Source: Oreohelix idahoensis (Eukaryota; Mollusca; Gastropoda; Stylommatophora; Oreohelicidae). From it: 64,000 nucleotides of DNA. The DNA is taken from positions 158,501-222,500 of the forward strand of contig JAMPIV010000594.1 in assembly GCA_024509875.1 (NCBI GenBank). Direction: 5' to 3'. This document shows positions 53,675 through 62,757 of the stretch, piece by piece. Every line of letters begins with the position of its first letter. Position 1 is the stretch's first letter. The notes under the pieces are model-generated. The model ran no database searches, had not been told where the DNA came from, and saw nothing but the letters and a program-made list of their open reading frames with translations. Position numbers and translations under genes: made by a program.

Positions 53675-54792
53675 TAAATCCGTAAAAATCCAAAAAGTGT
53701 AATTCGTGCTTTTGAGATGAATTCTGAGAATTCTACACCTACCTCAGGTCTCATTGTTTTAAACAAAAGACGATAACCTTCCTCAGGCAGCTGATATTTC
53801 TTTATCAGAGCTGCCCTAATAGCATCATAATTATCCTTGTCGGCCTCTTCAACGAAATATAACTTACTCAGAGATTCCCCTTTTAGATTTTCAGACAACT
53901 GATTCACATACTGTGATTTGTCAACATTATGAGCTCGACAAGCACGTTCAAATCTAGAAAGCCAAAATGTTATGTCATCACTGGTAGGGTTGAACGCTGG
54001 TACCTTGACCTTGTACACAAAGGGTTTACCATTACCACTAGATGCCTGATTAACATTACTCATACTTGTCAATTTTAATTTCTCTAACTCAAATTCATGT
54101 TCTCTTATTGCTTTTCTCTCTTCAGCTTCTCTATCTAATCTTTTCTGTTCTGCAGCTTCTAATTTTTTCTGTTCTGCAGCATTTTCTAATTTCTTCTGTT
54201 CTGCAGCAACTTCTAATTTTTTCTGTTCTGCAGCAACTTCTAATTTTTTCTGTTCAGCTGCAGCAGCAGCTTCTAATTTCTTCTGTTCTGCATCAAATCT
54301 CCTTTCCTCCACTTGCATCTGCAATTTCTTTAGTTCAGCAGCAGTATCAGCTTCTTTTTCTAATCTTTTTTCTTCAGCCAGAGCTTTTCTCTCTTCAGCA
54401 GCAGCAGCAGCTTTTCTGTCTTCAGCAGCAGCAGCAGCTTTTCTCTCTTCAGCAGCAGCTTTTTTCTCTTCAGCAGCAGCAGCAGCTTTTTTCTCTTCAG
54501 CAGCAGCAGCTTTTTTCTCTTCAGCAGCAGCAGCAGCTTTTCTCTCTTCAGCAGCAGCTTCTAATTTTTTTTCTTCTATTTGAAGTTTTCTCTCCTCAGC
54601 CGCAGCTTTTCTTTCCTCAGCTTGCATCTGCAATCTGAAATTCTCAGCATCTATCTTCTTTTGTTCAACTTCTGCTTTCAGTACTTCTGACTTTAATGCA
54701 ATAGCAAATTGAGCAGTTGCCCATTCTTCTAACTCTTTTCCAGTCTTATCAAGAGATTTTCCTTGTGCAATAAAGTAATCTAATGTAGACAT
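53668..54792 (-). CDS. Element 3 Gag, N-terminal part
   Basis: Starts MSTLDYFIAQGKSLDKTGKE at 54792, matching the Gag starts of elements 1 and 2. Residues ~40-245 form a very long Ala/Glu/Lys/Arg coiled coil made of imperfect repeats such as AEEKKAAA and AEQKKLEVA. From ~258 the capsid region begins (KVKVPAFNPTSDDITFWLSR, ALIKKYQLPEEGYRLLFK, EFSEFISKARITL). Ends at a frameshift near 53.69 kb; the rest is in the 994-codon frame. The coiled coil is much longer and lower in complexity than in element 2. Confidence 0.85.
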   Translation of the reverse strand: MSTLDYFIAQGKSLDKTGKELEEWATAQFAIALKSEVLKAEVEQKKIDAENFRLQMQAEERKAAAEERKLQIEEKKLEAAAEERKAAAAAEEKKAAAAEEKKAAAAAEEKKAAAEERKAAAAAEDRKAAAAAEERKALAEEKRLEKEADTAAELKKLQMQVEERRFDAEQKKLEAAAAAEQKKLEVAAEQKKLEVAAEQKKLENAAEQKKLEAAEQKRLDREAEERKAIREHEFELEKLKLTSMSNVNQASSGNGKPFVYKVKVPAFNPTSDDITFWLSRFERACRAHNVDKSQYVNQLSENLKGESLSKLYFVEEADKDNYDAIRAALIKKYQLPEEGYRLLFKTMRPEVGVEFSEFISKARITLFGFLRIYC

Positions 54793-56078
54793 CTTGTCTT
54801 CTTAAATCAGAAACCTGAAAAAGTAAATAAATTACCTTATTTCACTTTAATGGGAGACAAGTCTATACCATAGACTTAGTCTTAGTGAAAAACTTGTATG
54901 GTTATTTTGTTTATAATAACCAATGATAACTTGAGTACCTGTGGAAAACAATAACTGTATATCTCAAATACTGTGGGAGACAAGCCTTACAAAGGTCTTG
55001 TATACCTTAATGTAATCAATGATCACTTGAGTACCTGTGGAAAATAATATTTCCTATACCAATCACTTTGGGAGACAAGCCTTACAAAGGTCTTGTACAC
55101 TTTGTTTTATAACAATAATAATCATAAAGTACTGATCTGTACTATAATATAAGTGTATTCACTATACCTCCTATGTCATGTGTCAACTAAAGACATTACA
55201 AAGGACAAACAAGAAAAGACAATCTGAAAACATTTGCAGAGATCAAATTAAATTAAATAGGAGAAATGAAAAAAAAAAAATGATCACAGAATCTGTGATG
55301 ATAACTGCAATAAGATAACAAGACAAATAACGCCACAGTGTATAAACATAAGGGTGTAAAGAACTGAAATGAAAGGAAAGATGAGACCTACAATTATACA
55401 AACAAATTAAACAAAAATAAAGAACAGAAAAATATTACAAATACAAATATGAACACAGTCGTCACAGCTAACAAATATTTGCAAACAATGTTGCATGCAA
55501 ATTTCAATTAAGAAATTGCTCCCTATAGAACGCCAGAACAAGACCAATATCACTTGGTATTTCCTGTTCTAGTCACCTCCCATCCAGGCCCGCAAACACA
55601 TAACAATCACACATATAAACAAATAATATATAAACATAAATACATATAAATCATAAAATGTGTACATTATATACTGAAATGTGTTGCAGTTGCAGTGTAT
55701 TGTACTGTATGCTCAGTTTTAACAAATTAGACTACCACTTTATTGAGTAATAGATTTGCTTTCTAACTGTTACACTGTTCAATTTTTTTGAGCACATTAG
55801 AAGATCCAACGATGAAATTTGCACTTTATGTTCAACATTGCTCTTCTATTTCAGCAGGATAAACAATCACTAGTTTAGAACACTGACTGTACTGTGCCAA
55901 ATGTCAACAAGTGCTGACCCAGATATTGCTACACTTGTCAGAACAGGTCAAGCTGACATTGATTGTATAGCTGTCCTACTGGTGTTGATGTGGTCAAACA
56001 AATGTTCTTGCAACTGTAAAATGTGATTCTCAACACAACAAGACTGCGTAGGCTGGACCCAGGAATCTGGCCCACCAC
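54793..56078. other. Element 3 leader
   Basis: 1.29 kb without coding content. Two direct repeats of a ~110-base motif (GGGAGACAAGcCttac..., AATGATaACTTGAGTACCTG) occur between ~54850 and ~55100. A putative primer-binding site lies at 56060-56078 next to the LTR (minus strand GTGGTGGGCCAGATTCCTGG), weakly supported. Confidence 0.6.
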
Positions 56079-57679
56079 TGTAAAGTGTCAACTGTAAAGT
56101 GTGGTGTAAAGTGTGTTCTCTTTCTTCGGTAAAGCTCCACTATCAATCACTGTAGCATGTTGTTTGTGGTGCCACTACTGTATATGTCCATTGTAGTGTA
56201 CAGAGTTGTTGAGATCAGGCATGCTCCAGTCTACCCAGCTGTAAATGGGTAACTCACCCTAGTCCTGAGTTAGGGAAGGCAAAGGCAGCTGTAAGCAGTA
56301 GTTTCCCTCTAAGGCTCCAGGGGGAGCAGGCCCTAAACTTGGTCAATTCAACCGACGCAGGATGGTGTATATATGGAGTGGAAGTGTAGAGTGTGATTAA
56401 CGCGAATGGTGGACTGTTCGTGTTCTGACCAATCTAAGCACTCATTCACTTGTGTCTACAAGGCACCAATGCAGACTGCTGGAATCTTTTTTTACACAGT
56501 TTATTTAGACGCACACACTGGGACATAACGAGTAAATCATGGGTATATGTTGACACATCAATTTGCAGGCATACATAGTAGATCCCATGTCATGACACAT
56601 TCATATATCATGGGTAGTACATCAATAGCTTCCAATGTTATGATACATTATGGCCGCATCCCCTATCTGACTAAACGCGTCAGTGAAGGCGGATCGGTAA
56701 GTAACTAAAGTTGCTTTATGTTCATAGTTTATATCATATTATGAAACCACGATAAGGGGTTTCTATCAAAATTGAGATCTCCTTGCCACTGTCCGAATAG
56801 TAAGATACATGCCCCGTTCTCTGGACAGTGATTCAAAAATATGATGACAGGAATGTAACATGGCCGCCTTCCTGAGTTGTCGCTCACTCACTCACAGGAG
56901 GGTATATATAAGCCAAAGTTAATTTGAAATGCATATGAATAATTTCCTAAAGTTTCTCCATACAGTTCTACAGTAATCCAGTTACTTCACGTAGACATAA
57001 CTGCTGTATGGAAGCCCGTCATCTTCGTCGATACAAACATGACCCTAGCGTTGCGAAGCACAATATTCCAGCTAGGTCTAACCGACATGAGATCATCAAA
57101 AATAGGGTCTGGCATTACCTGGAGTCCGAATCATACATGATACCGTACATTAGGAGAGTCTCTAACACAAACTCTAGTAGAGACACAATCTCCTACAGAA
57201 GAAAAACCACTTCATAAATCATTTTTACTTAAGAATGTACCAGCCCTTGAAAATGCGTAACCCGCCATTGTAAACGGTACATCGGAACTCATCACGACTT
57301 GTCAAGACAACTCATACTTCCGCTAGAGCGGCATAACAAGAATATAGTCCTGCCTACCCATCCAAAATATACAATATAGGACTGATTCTACTCGTACTAA
57401 TAATATGTAATACATATGAATTCAGGCCATAAACAAAATAAGCAAATTAATCTATTTTCTGGCCCGAACAAATAAGTACGGACATGAGTGCCATATCCAT
57501 GCGCCGAATCAATATCAAGAACGATTACTCCTATAATCAAAAGTGTAAATCAATCATGAATTATCTAGCTTTACCATAGACAGCATTTTCATACACAAAT
57601 GAATGAATGTCTATATCTTTTCCATATTAAATAGCCATATCGATTTTTGTAATATGTGCGTCAAAATATGCACGCAACA
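56079..57679 (-). repeat. Element 3, 5' LTR (intact)
   Basis: 1,601 bases, TGTAAAGTG to ACGCAACA on the plus strand. It is the uninterrupted version of the split 3' LTR and shows the empty site for element 2. CCAAC follows at 57680-57684. Confidence 0.95.
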
Positions 57680-57684
57680 CCAAC

Positions 57685-58027
57685 ACACATCACACGCACA
57701 CATATTGAAATGTCTACAGTAAATTATACGACCTCATTTGCACATTTTTGGTTTATCAATTATTTGGCATGATTTTTGAGTGAAATTGCGTGAAATCGCA
57801 CTTCTTGAACATAAAACAGTTTATATCCGGTGCAACGCACACATTGTCAATCAGAGGTGTGTCTACAAAAATTATTGTGTGGTTAAGAAGGAAAAATGAA
57901 TCTGCGAGTACATTTTATGACATTACAGCAAATCACAAATAGGATTTTTAAGTATTTCTGCAATGAAGCTACTCGATGAAAACTATATCATTCTATTTCA
58001 AACCCACAAAAGAGGACTATTCACGCC
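57685..58027. other. Transposon 5' region before the transposase
   Basis: Noncoding or damaged coding. The transposase frame can be extended back to a stop at ~57977 (NPQKRTIHALGISKRS) without a start codon, so an upstream exon or a frameshift is likely. Confidence 0.5.
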
Positions 58028-59185
58028 TTGGGGATAAGCAAACGATCATTGCACCGCTGGATAGTGACATCTGAAATGTCTAATTCCAGTGTTTTACACA
58101 CGAAAATTAGGCCAAGAGTGGTGGATAATTTTGACAGAGAATTGATCCGCAGAGAAATTTGCAATATGTTTCACATTAATGAGGCAGTGACTTTAAGGAA
58201 ATTGAAAATTTGGTTAAGAAAGAATAATCACATTGATATTTCCAAATCTACGCTATGGAGGACTATTAGGAGTTTGGGATTCTCTTTTAGAAAATATGTT
58301 GGTGGTAGAAACCTTATTTGTGAGAAGCCTCATATAGTTGCAATGAGAAGCAAATATTTACGCGAGGTCAGAGAAATGAGAAGAGATTGTTATGATTGTG
58401 TGTATTTAGATGAAACTTGGATCAATGCGCACCACAGTAATGAACGAGAATGGCAATCATCTGATGGAACAACTAAGAGACTAGTACCAAGCAGCAAAGG
58501 ACAGCGCCTAATAATTGCACATGCAGGAAGCAGCCATCATGGGCTTCTAAATAATACTGAACTCATATTTGTTTCAAAATCCACAGATAATAGGGATTAT
58601 CATACAGAGATGAATGGCAAGATATTTCAAGATTGGATTGTGAATCATGTACTTCCTTCATTGGATAGACCGTCGTGTTTGATAATGGACAATGCTTCAT
58701 ATCACAACGTTGTGGCACCAGAAGATAAAGTTCCTAATTCATCAAGTACTAAAGATGTAATAAAGATTTGGCTGACCAAAAACAACATTCCATTCAAGGA
58801 AATGTCCCTGAAGCCTGAATTACTTGAAATTGTAAAAAATACACAGCATACAAAGATATTTCACATAGACAAGGCAATCCATGAACATGGTCACAGATGT
58901 TTAAGATTGCCTCCTTACCATTCTCACTTAAACCCAATAGAATTAGTCTGGGCTAAAATTAAGGAACAGGTAGCAACAGAAAATAGGACGTTCAAATTAA
59001 AAGATGTTGAAATACTTACAAAAGCCGCCATCTCGAACATAGCCAGGGATTATTGGAAGAAATGTGAGAACCATGTGTTACAAGAGGAAGAGGAATATTG
59101 GACGAATGATGGTTTGTCCTTCATTCAGCCGAGATTGATTATCAATTTCTCAGAGACATCTGATTATGATTCGGATGAAGTTTAA
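58028..59185 (+). CDS. Tc1/mariner-related transposase with long D-E spacing
   Basis: 385 codons from a non-ATG codon at 58028; the first in-frame ATG is 58076. A helix-turn-helix type region (ISKSTLWRTIRSLGFSFRKY, ~70-90) precedes the DDE fold: D128 in CVYLDETW, D221 in CLIMDNASYHN, E305 in HLNPIELVWAKIK. 92 residues separate the first two and 83 the last two, where ordinary Tc1/mariner enzymes have about 34-39. This fits what I recall as the DD82E (Sailor-like) group of the IS630-Tc1-mariner superfamily. The C-terminus is acidic (TSDYDSDEV). Would cut at the 33-bp inverted repeats and insert at TA. All three catalytic residues are present; the N-terminus is uncertain. Confidence 0.85.
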   Translation: MGISKRSLHRWIVTSEMSNSSVLHTKIRPRVVDNFDRELIRREICNMFHINEAVTLRKLKIWLRKNNHIDISKSTLWRTIRSLGFSFRKYVGGRNLICEKPHIVAMRSKYLREVREMRRDCYDCVYLDETWINAHHSNEREWQSSDGTTKRLVPSSKGQRLIIAHAGSSHHGLLNNTELIFVSKSTDNRDYHTEMNGKIFQDWIVNHVLPSLDRPSCLIMDNASYHNVVAPEDKVPNSSSTKDVIKIWLTKNNIPFKEMSLKPELLEIVKNTQHTKIFHIDKAIHEHGHRCLRLPPYHSHLNPIELVWAKIKEQVATENRTFKLKDVEILTKAAISNIARDYWKKCENHVLQEEEEYWTNDGLSFIQPRLIINFSETSDYDSDEV

Positions 59186-59196
59186 TTTCTTTAAAG

Positions 59197-59509
59197 ATGA
59201 CCTTACCGTTATTTACAAGCACAGTAGAGGAGAAACTTTCCATTATGATATTTATGAACCGCAAAGTGGTGATACCTATTGAAATAATCAGATCAATGAA
59301 GGTCCAGTTTGGTAGCACATTAAATGTCAATGACAAACAATGTCACGAGTATCTCCCATGCAGATCATTTAAGAAATCATCTTCAACAGGTATTCATATG
59401 CAAACGTGATGGCCACATTATTGTAATAGTAGACACGCCTATGCCTATTCAATTCACAGAATCTGTGACTGAAGTGGTAAAATTTCTTTTTTCGATACAC
59501 AATAATTAG
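59197..59509 (+). pseudogene. Possible second, broken reading frame of the transposon
   Basis: Two overlapping plus frames, 59197-59409 (MTLPLFTSTVEEKLSIMIF...) and 59324-59509 (...VFICKRDGHIIVIVDTPMPI), could be one ~100-residue product joined by a shift near 59.39 kb. They lie between the transposase stop and the right terminal repeat. No family recognised; it may be noise. Confidence 0.3.
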
Positions 59510-59659
59510 TATGCCGACAAAGATCAAAGGATTTCATCCGTTTGTGGGAACTGGACAAGATGCACAGATATAAAGTATATATTTGTTGGGTCTAACCCAA
59601 TATAACATCGTATGCAAAAAATGGCATTAATACGTTAGACGGTTAATCAGATAATTACA

Positions 59660-59692
59660 TTTGAAGTTGGGCAAAGCTAGTGAAACGTGCTA
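59660..59692 (-). repeat. Right terminal inverted repeat of the transposon
   Basis: Perfect reverse complement of 38491-38523, with TA at 59693-59694. Confidence 0.9.
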
Positions 59693-59898
59693 TAATATAG
59701 TAAGTCAATATGTCTTTTCCACTCCTGTATGGGAAAAAGCTATTATTTCCAATAAAGTCAAGTCCATTCCGTGCACACAATCATATAGTGCTTGAAGACG
59801 CAAAATTTTGTTTTACTTTTAAAAACACAGGAAAAAAAACCATACGTCATAATAATATTGACTTCCAAGATTCAATGAAGTTTAAATGGAATGGAATG

Positions 59899-60204
59899 GG
59901 ACCCAAGACGCATCAAAAGTGAGGAATGCAGTAAGCGACCCATAGCTTGACTGCCTGCGTCAGGGTCAGCGAACCAGAGCTGACCAAGCCCTACTCCAAC
60001 TCACGTGGTGGTCCTGGAAACAGGCTGCATCACTGCAGTCTGGCTGAGGAGTAGGGATCGAAGAGCGAAGGCAAACCCGGTCCCAAAAAATGCCATGCGG
60101 AAGTCGGATGTGTCAGCCGAAAGGCGCAAATACCGTAGCTTCGCTGTAAACGGACACAACGCAAACAACGTCCTTTTCAGGACGAACGAGGAAGAAGAAG
60201 AAGA
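59899..60204 (+). mobile_element. (GAA)n-tailed retroposon, copy 1
   Basis: Runs from GACCCAAGACGCATCAAAAG through CATAGCTTGACTGCCTGCGT and GGCAAACCCGGTCCC to CCTTTTCAGGACGAACGAGG followed by (GAA)n. The same unit is reversed at 60797-61110. Either a SINE or the 3' UTR of a LINE; the open frame across it mirrors in the other copy's antisense and is not convincing as a gene. Confidence 0.7.
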
Positions 60205-60266
60205 AATGGAATGGAATGAAATGATCACATGAGATTTAGTGCCGTCATCAAGACACGCAGCAGAAG

Positions 60267-60520
60267 GTGCACAATATAATTATTTCCAGTCATGATTTGG
60301 GCGTTACCTGCGAATCATCCAGAAGAGCAGCAGCGGAACAGCGGAGACAAGCTAGAAAGGACCGTGTAATAAAACCTTCACATGAAGCAAACATTCCCTG
60401 CCCACACTGTCCAAGATCTTTCCAAGCCCGCATCGGGCTCTTCAGTCACCTTCGTACTCATAGACTAACCTAACATATTCTTAAATAATTGGATGAACAG
60501 AGTGGTCTTCATCACCCGTG
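60267..60520 (+). pseudogene. LINE-like C-terminus with C2H2 finger
   Basis: The frame ends in IPCPHCPRSFQARIGLFSHL then RTH (C-x2-C-x12-H-x3-H), preceded by a basic Ala/Arg-rich stretch (SSRRAAAEQRRQARKDR). The finger with ARIGLxSHxRTH closes the polyproteins of several animal LINEs. The 3' text TGGTCTTCATCACCCGTGAT supports a LINE 3' UTR. No RT remains. A fragment of a host zinc-finger gene is less likely. Confidence 0.5.
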
Positions 60521-60796
60521 ATGGACGAACAACCAACCACCTGCTGGAAACAACATATTTATGAGGAGTATTACGTTCTGAAACATTTCATGTACGGGTA
60601 ACGGAAAGAACACTACAAGCGTGTTTTAAAATTAAATAGAAGAACACGCAAATGTTTCACGACCAGCATTACCACATAAACAATTACATCTAGGCTAAAA
60701 GGAGTGGAAAAATTAACAGATATGCTCCCTTAAAGCAATGTTCGTTTGCTTGGTTCAGGCAAATTATTAAATGCTTTCGTACTCTGTTTATAACAG

Positions 60797-61110
60797 ATAT
60801 CTTCTTCTTCTTCTTCCTCGTTCGTCCTGAAAAGGACGGTGGTTGCGTTGTGTCTGTTTACGCCTAAGCTGTGATATCTGCACCTTTCGGTCGACACATC
60901 CGACTTCAGCACGGCATTTTTTAGGGACCGGGTTTGCCTTCCCATTGCGATCCACACTCGCTCAGCCAGACTGCACTGCTGCAGACTGTTTCCAGGACCA
61001 TCACGTGGAGGTGGAGTGCGGTCTTGACCAGCTCTGGTTCACTGGTCCTGACGCAGGCAGTCAAGCTATGAGTCGCTGACTGCGTTCACTATTGATGCGT
61101 CTTTTGGTCC
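60797..61110 (-). mobile_element. (GAA)n-tailed retroposon, copy 2
   Basis: Reverse complement of the unit at 59899-60204: on the minus strand AAGACGCATCAATAGTGAAC, CATAGCTTGACTGCCTGCGT, GGCAAACCCGGTCCC, CCTTTTCAGGACGAACGAGG, (GAA)n. The two copies are about 600 bases apart with tails pointing towards each other. Confidence 0.7.
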
Positions 61111-61137
61111 CTTATAAGAGATATAAGAATGTATAGC

Positions 61138-61212
61138 GGAGTCGGAATGGCTAAGAGGTATGGCGCCCACTTCTAATTCTAAAACTACCGGGTTCGCTCC
61201 CAGTACCGGGAA
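61138..61212 (+). tRNA. tRNA-like sequence (pseudogene or SINE head)
   Basis: Box A-like TGGCTAAGAGGTATGG and box B-like CGGGTTCGCTCCCAG at tRNA spacing, with CACTTCTAATTCT in the anticodon position, reminiscent of tRNA-Arg(TCT). The acceptor stem does not pair well and no CCA or 3' terminator follows, so it is probably a tRNA-derived SINE head or a pseudogene. Confidence 0.45.
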
Positions 61213-61733
61213 TATAAGTGATGGAAATGTTTCTCAGAACCAGTGGTTCCTAATGATGTCATACCCCCCCCCCCCTCCCCCCATCCCGAATCTCCTGGGT
61301 AGGGAGATCACATGCATAGCCTTCTTGGAAAAGTGGAAACTGAGCACGCAATAAATCCCTCGGCAGTTGGAAATCGAAAAGAGTAAGCCATACGATCGCT
61401 GCCTTGGCAAATATTTAAAAATTAAGAAACCTGCCCACCATAAACATATTTATAGAATTTGTGATTTCTGTATACACACTTTGGGATCCTCGCCGGTGCT
61501 ACGGAGTTCAGGCACTGTGCCGAGATCCTCCTGGTGTGATCTAAGGGAGGAGATCGGAGCACTGATGGAGTTGTCCGTGTGCAATCAAGATGGTCCTTAA
61601 AGCCAAACCAAACGAATGATAAATGTTGAAGACAAAAAACTGCAACGAGCTAAACAGTAACTGATAGTATGATATTTAAGTCGAGGAAGTTGAGGAGTAC
61701 TGCGGTAAGAGGTGGAGTACAATGGATGGGTGT
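61213..61733. other. No gene seen; poly(C) tract
   Basis: May be the body of a SINE started by the tRNA-like head. A C-rich tract lies at ~61264-61283. Confidence 0.35.
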
Positions 61734-62013
61734 GAAAAAAAATCGAAAAAAGGTGATTAGTCTTACGAGGACAAAAGACAAAGAAAATAGCCAACGTTAC
61801 GGCCACAAGGCCTTCGTCAGGGAAAGGAAAGAAAGTGAAAAATAAAAAAATATAAAAATCCTAGGTTTTATTTTTATATTTATTTAGGTTCTTATGTGTC
61901 CTATCTAGCCTTCACTTTCTTTCCTTTCCCTGACGAAGGCCTTGTGGACGTAACGTTGGCTATTTTCTTTGTCTTTTGTCCTCGTAAGACGAATCACCTT
62001 TTTTCGATTTTTT
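61734..62013. repeat. Inverted repeat / hairpin with a degenerate hammerhead-like core
   Basis: Arms 61734-61839 and 61911-62013 are nearly perfect reverse complements around a ~70-base AT-rich loop that is itself partly self-complementary (AAAAATCCTAGGTTTTATTT). Each arm, read 5' to 3' on the strand with the C-rich side first, contains CTGACGAAGGCC, TTGT, GG(A/C)C and GTAACG, which is close to a hammerhead catalytic core (CUGANGA, helix II, GAAAC) but has GUAAC instead of GAAAC. Confidence 0.7.
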
Positions 62014-62481
62014 CTTTCTCATTATGATATTTAAGCTAATGTTTAGGAGAGATATAACCGAAACATTTGAATTTCCCTCTGTAGAGATAAGAATAAGGCA
62101 GGTCTCGATCACCATGAGAACTGGAAAGCATTTATTTATAAGGAGTAAGACACCAGGCAAAACATGACGGGGATATAATTATGGTTTACTTTTTCAACTG
62201 CAGGTCCTGATGACGTCACGAATTCCCATGTGGTTACGTCATCACTGTCCATTCCATTCCAGCTTTAATTGATCTTTGTATTCAAACTTATCATGACTTA
62301 TGGTTACTGCACTACTAAAAATATTGAAAGGCCTGCGAGCTCTTTTACTGAAAGTTCAGCTTAGCTTTCCTGTGTCCAATATACGCCTTTTTGGTACTTT
62401 CCTCAAAAGCTGGTGGGATGATTTCATTGTTCGTACTTAGACAATTAGCACTATCGTGATATTATGTGTTTTTACTCAACA
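62014..62481. other. No gene seen
   Basis: No coding, RNA or repeat feature that I can support between the hairpin and the LINE terminus. Confidence 0.35.
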
Positions 62482-62757
62482 TTACTTACTTAGTCGTTCC
62501 TCTTCTACCGTGAGGTATAGAGGTTTCGAAGAGAGAGAATATATTATCCTATCGGCTGTCTTCCTCCTGGCCTGGTTCCATTCTAGTCCTCGGTCCTTCA
62601 AAGATTGACTAATGTTGTCTCCCCAGCGGACTCTGGCTCGTCCTGGAGGTCTGTATCCCTGGCTCCTAACTTTCCATGCTTGTCGTGGTAGCCGATTTTC
62701 TCCTATTCTGCAGACATGGCCAACCATCGTAGTTGGGAATTTACTCAACATTTGCAA
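62482..62757 (-). pseudogene. LINE C-terminal remnant with (TAAG)n tail, copy 2
   Basis: The minus-strand frame VGHVCRIGENRLPRQAW, RARVRWGDNISQSLKDRG and WNQARRKTADRI is the sister of 21055-21410, and it too ends in TAAGTAAG (plus strand CTTACTTAG, 62484-62492). Heavily 5'-truncated. Both insertions keep the same terminal words, so they come from one family. Confidence 0.75.

Larger units (their letters stand above)
38681..57679 (-). mobile_element. Element 3: Gmr1-like Ty3/gypsy retrotransposon, itself interrupted
   Basis: LTRs of 1.6 kb in direct orientation, TG...CA ends, and the 5-bp duplication CCAAC at 38676-38680 and 57680-57684. Excluding element 2 and one TSD copy, it is about 10.0 kb. 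Order on the minus strand: LTR, leader, Gag, zinc motif, protease, integrase, RT, RNase H, LTR. It sits inside the DNA transposon 38491-59692, upstream of its transposase. LTRs differ at roughly a dozen positions in 1.6 kb by eye, so it is fairly young. Confidence 0.9.
38491..59692 (+). mobile_element. Tc1/mariner-related transposon, outer member of a three-level nest
   Basis: A perfect 33-bp inverted repeat (TAGCACGTTTCACTAGCTTT then GCCCAACTTCAAA) stands at 38491-38523 and, reversed, at 59660-59692, each with TA outside (38489-38490, 59693-59694). Removing the nested LTR element leaves about 2.2 kb, a normal size for the group, with the transposase at 58028-59185. The pristine termini contrast with the transposase, which lacks a clear start codon. 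Both inverted repeats lie 21 kb apart only because of the insertions. Confidence 0.85.

Noticed and set aside
54066..54638. 190-codon plus-strand open frame rich in Gln, Leu, Phe and Ser
   Set aside because: It is the exact antisense of the Gag coiled-coil repeats of element 3; the Ala/Glu/Lys codons read backwards leave no stops.
60005..60232. 75-codon frame ending in a Glu run
   Set aside because: Part of the (GAA)n-tailed retroposon; the Glu run is the tail itself and the reverse copy has no matching constrained frame.
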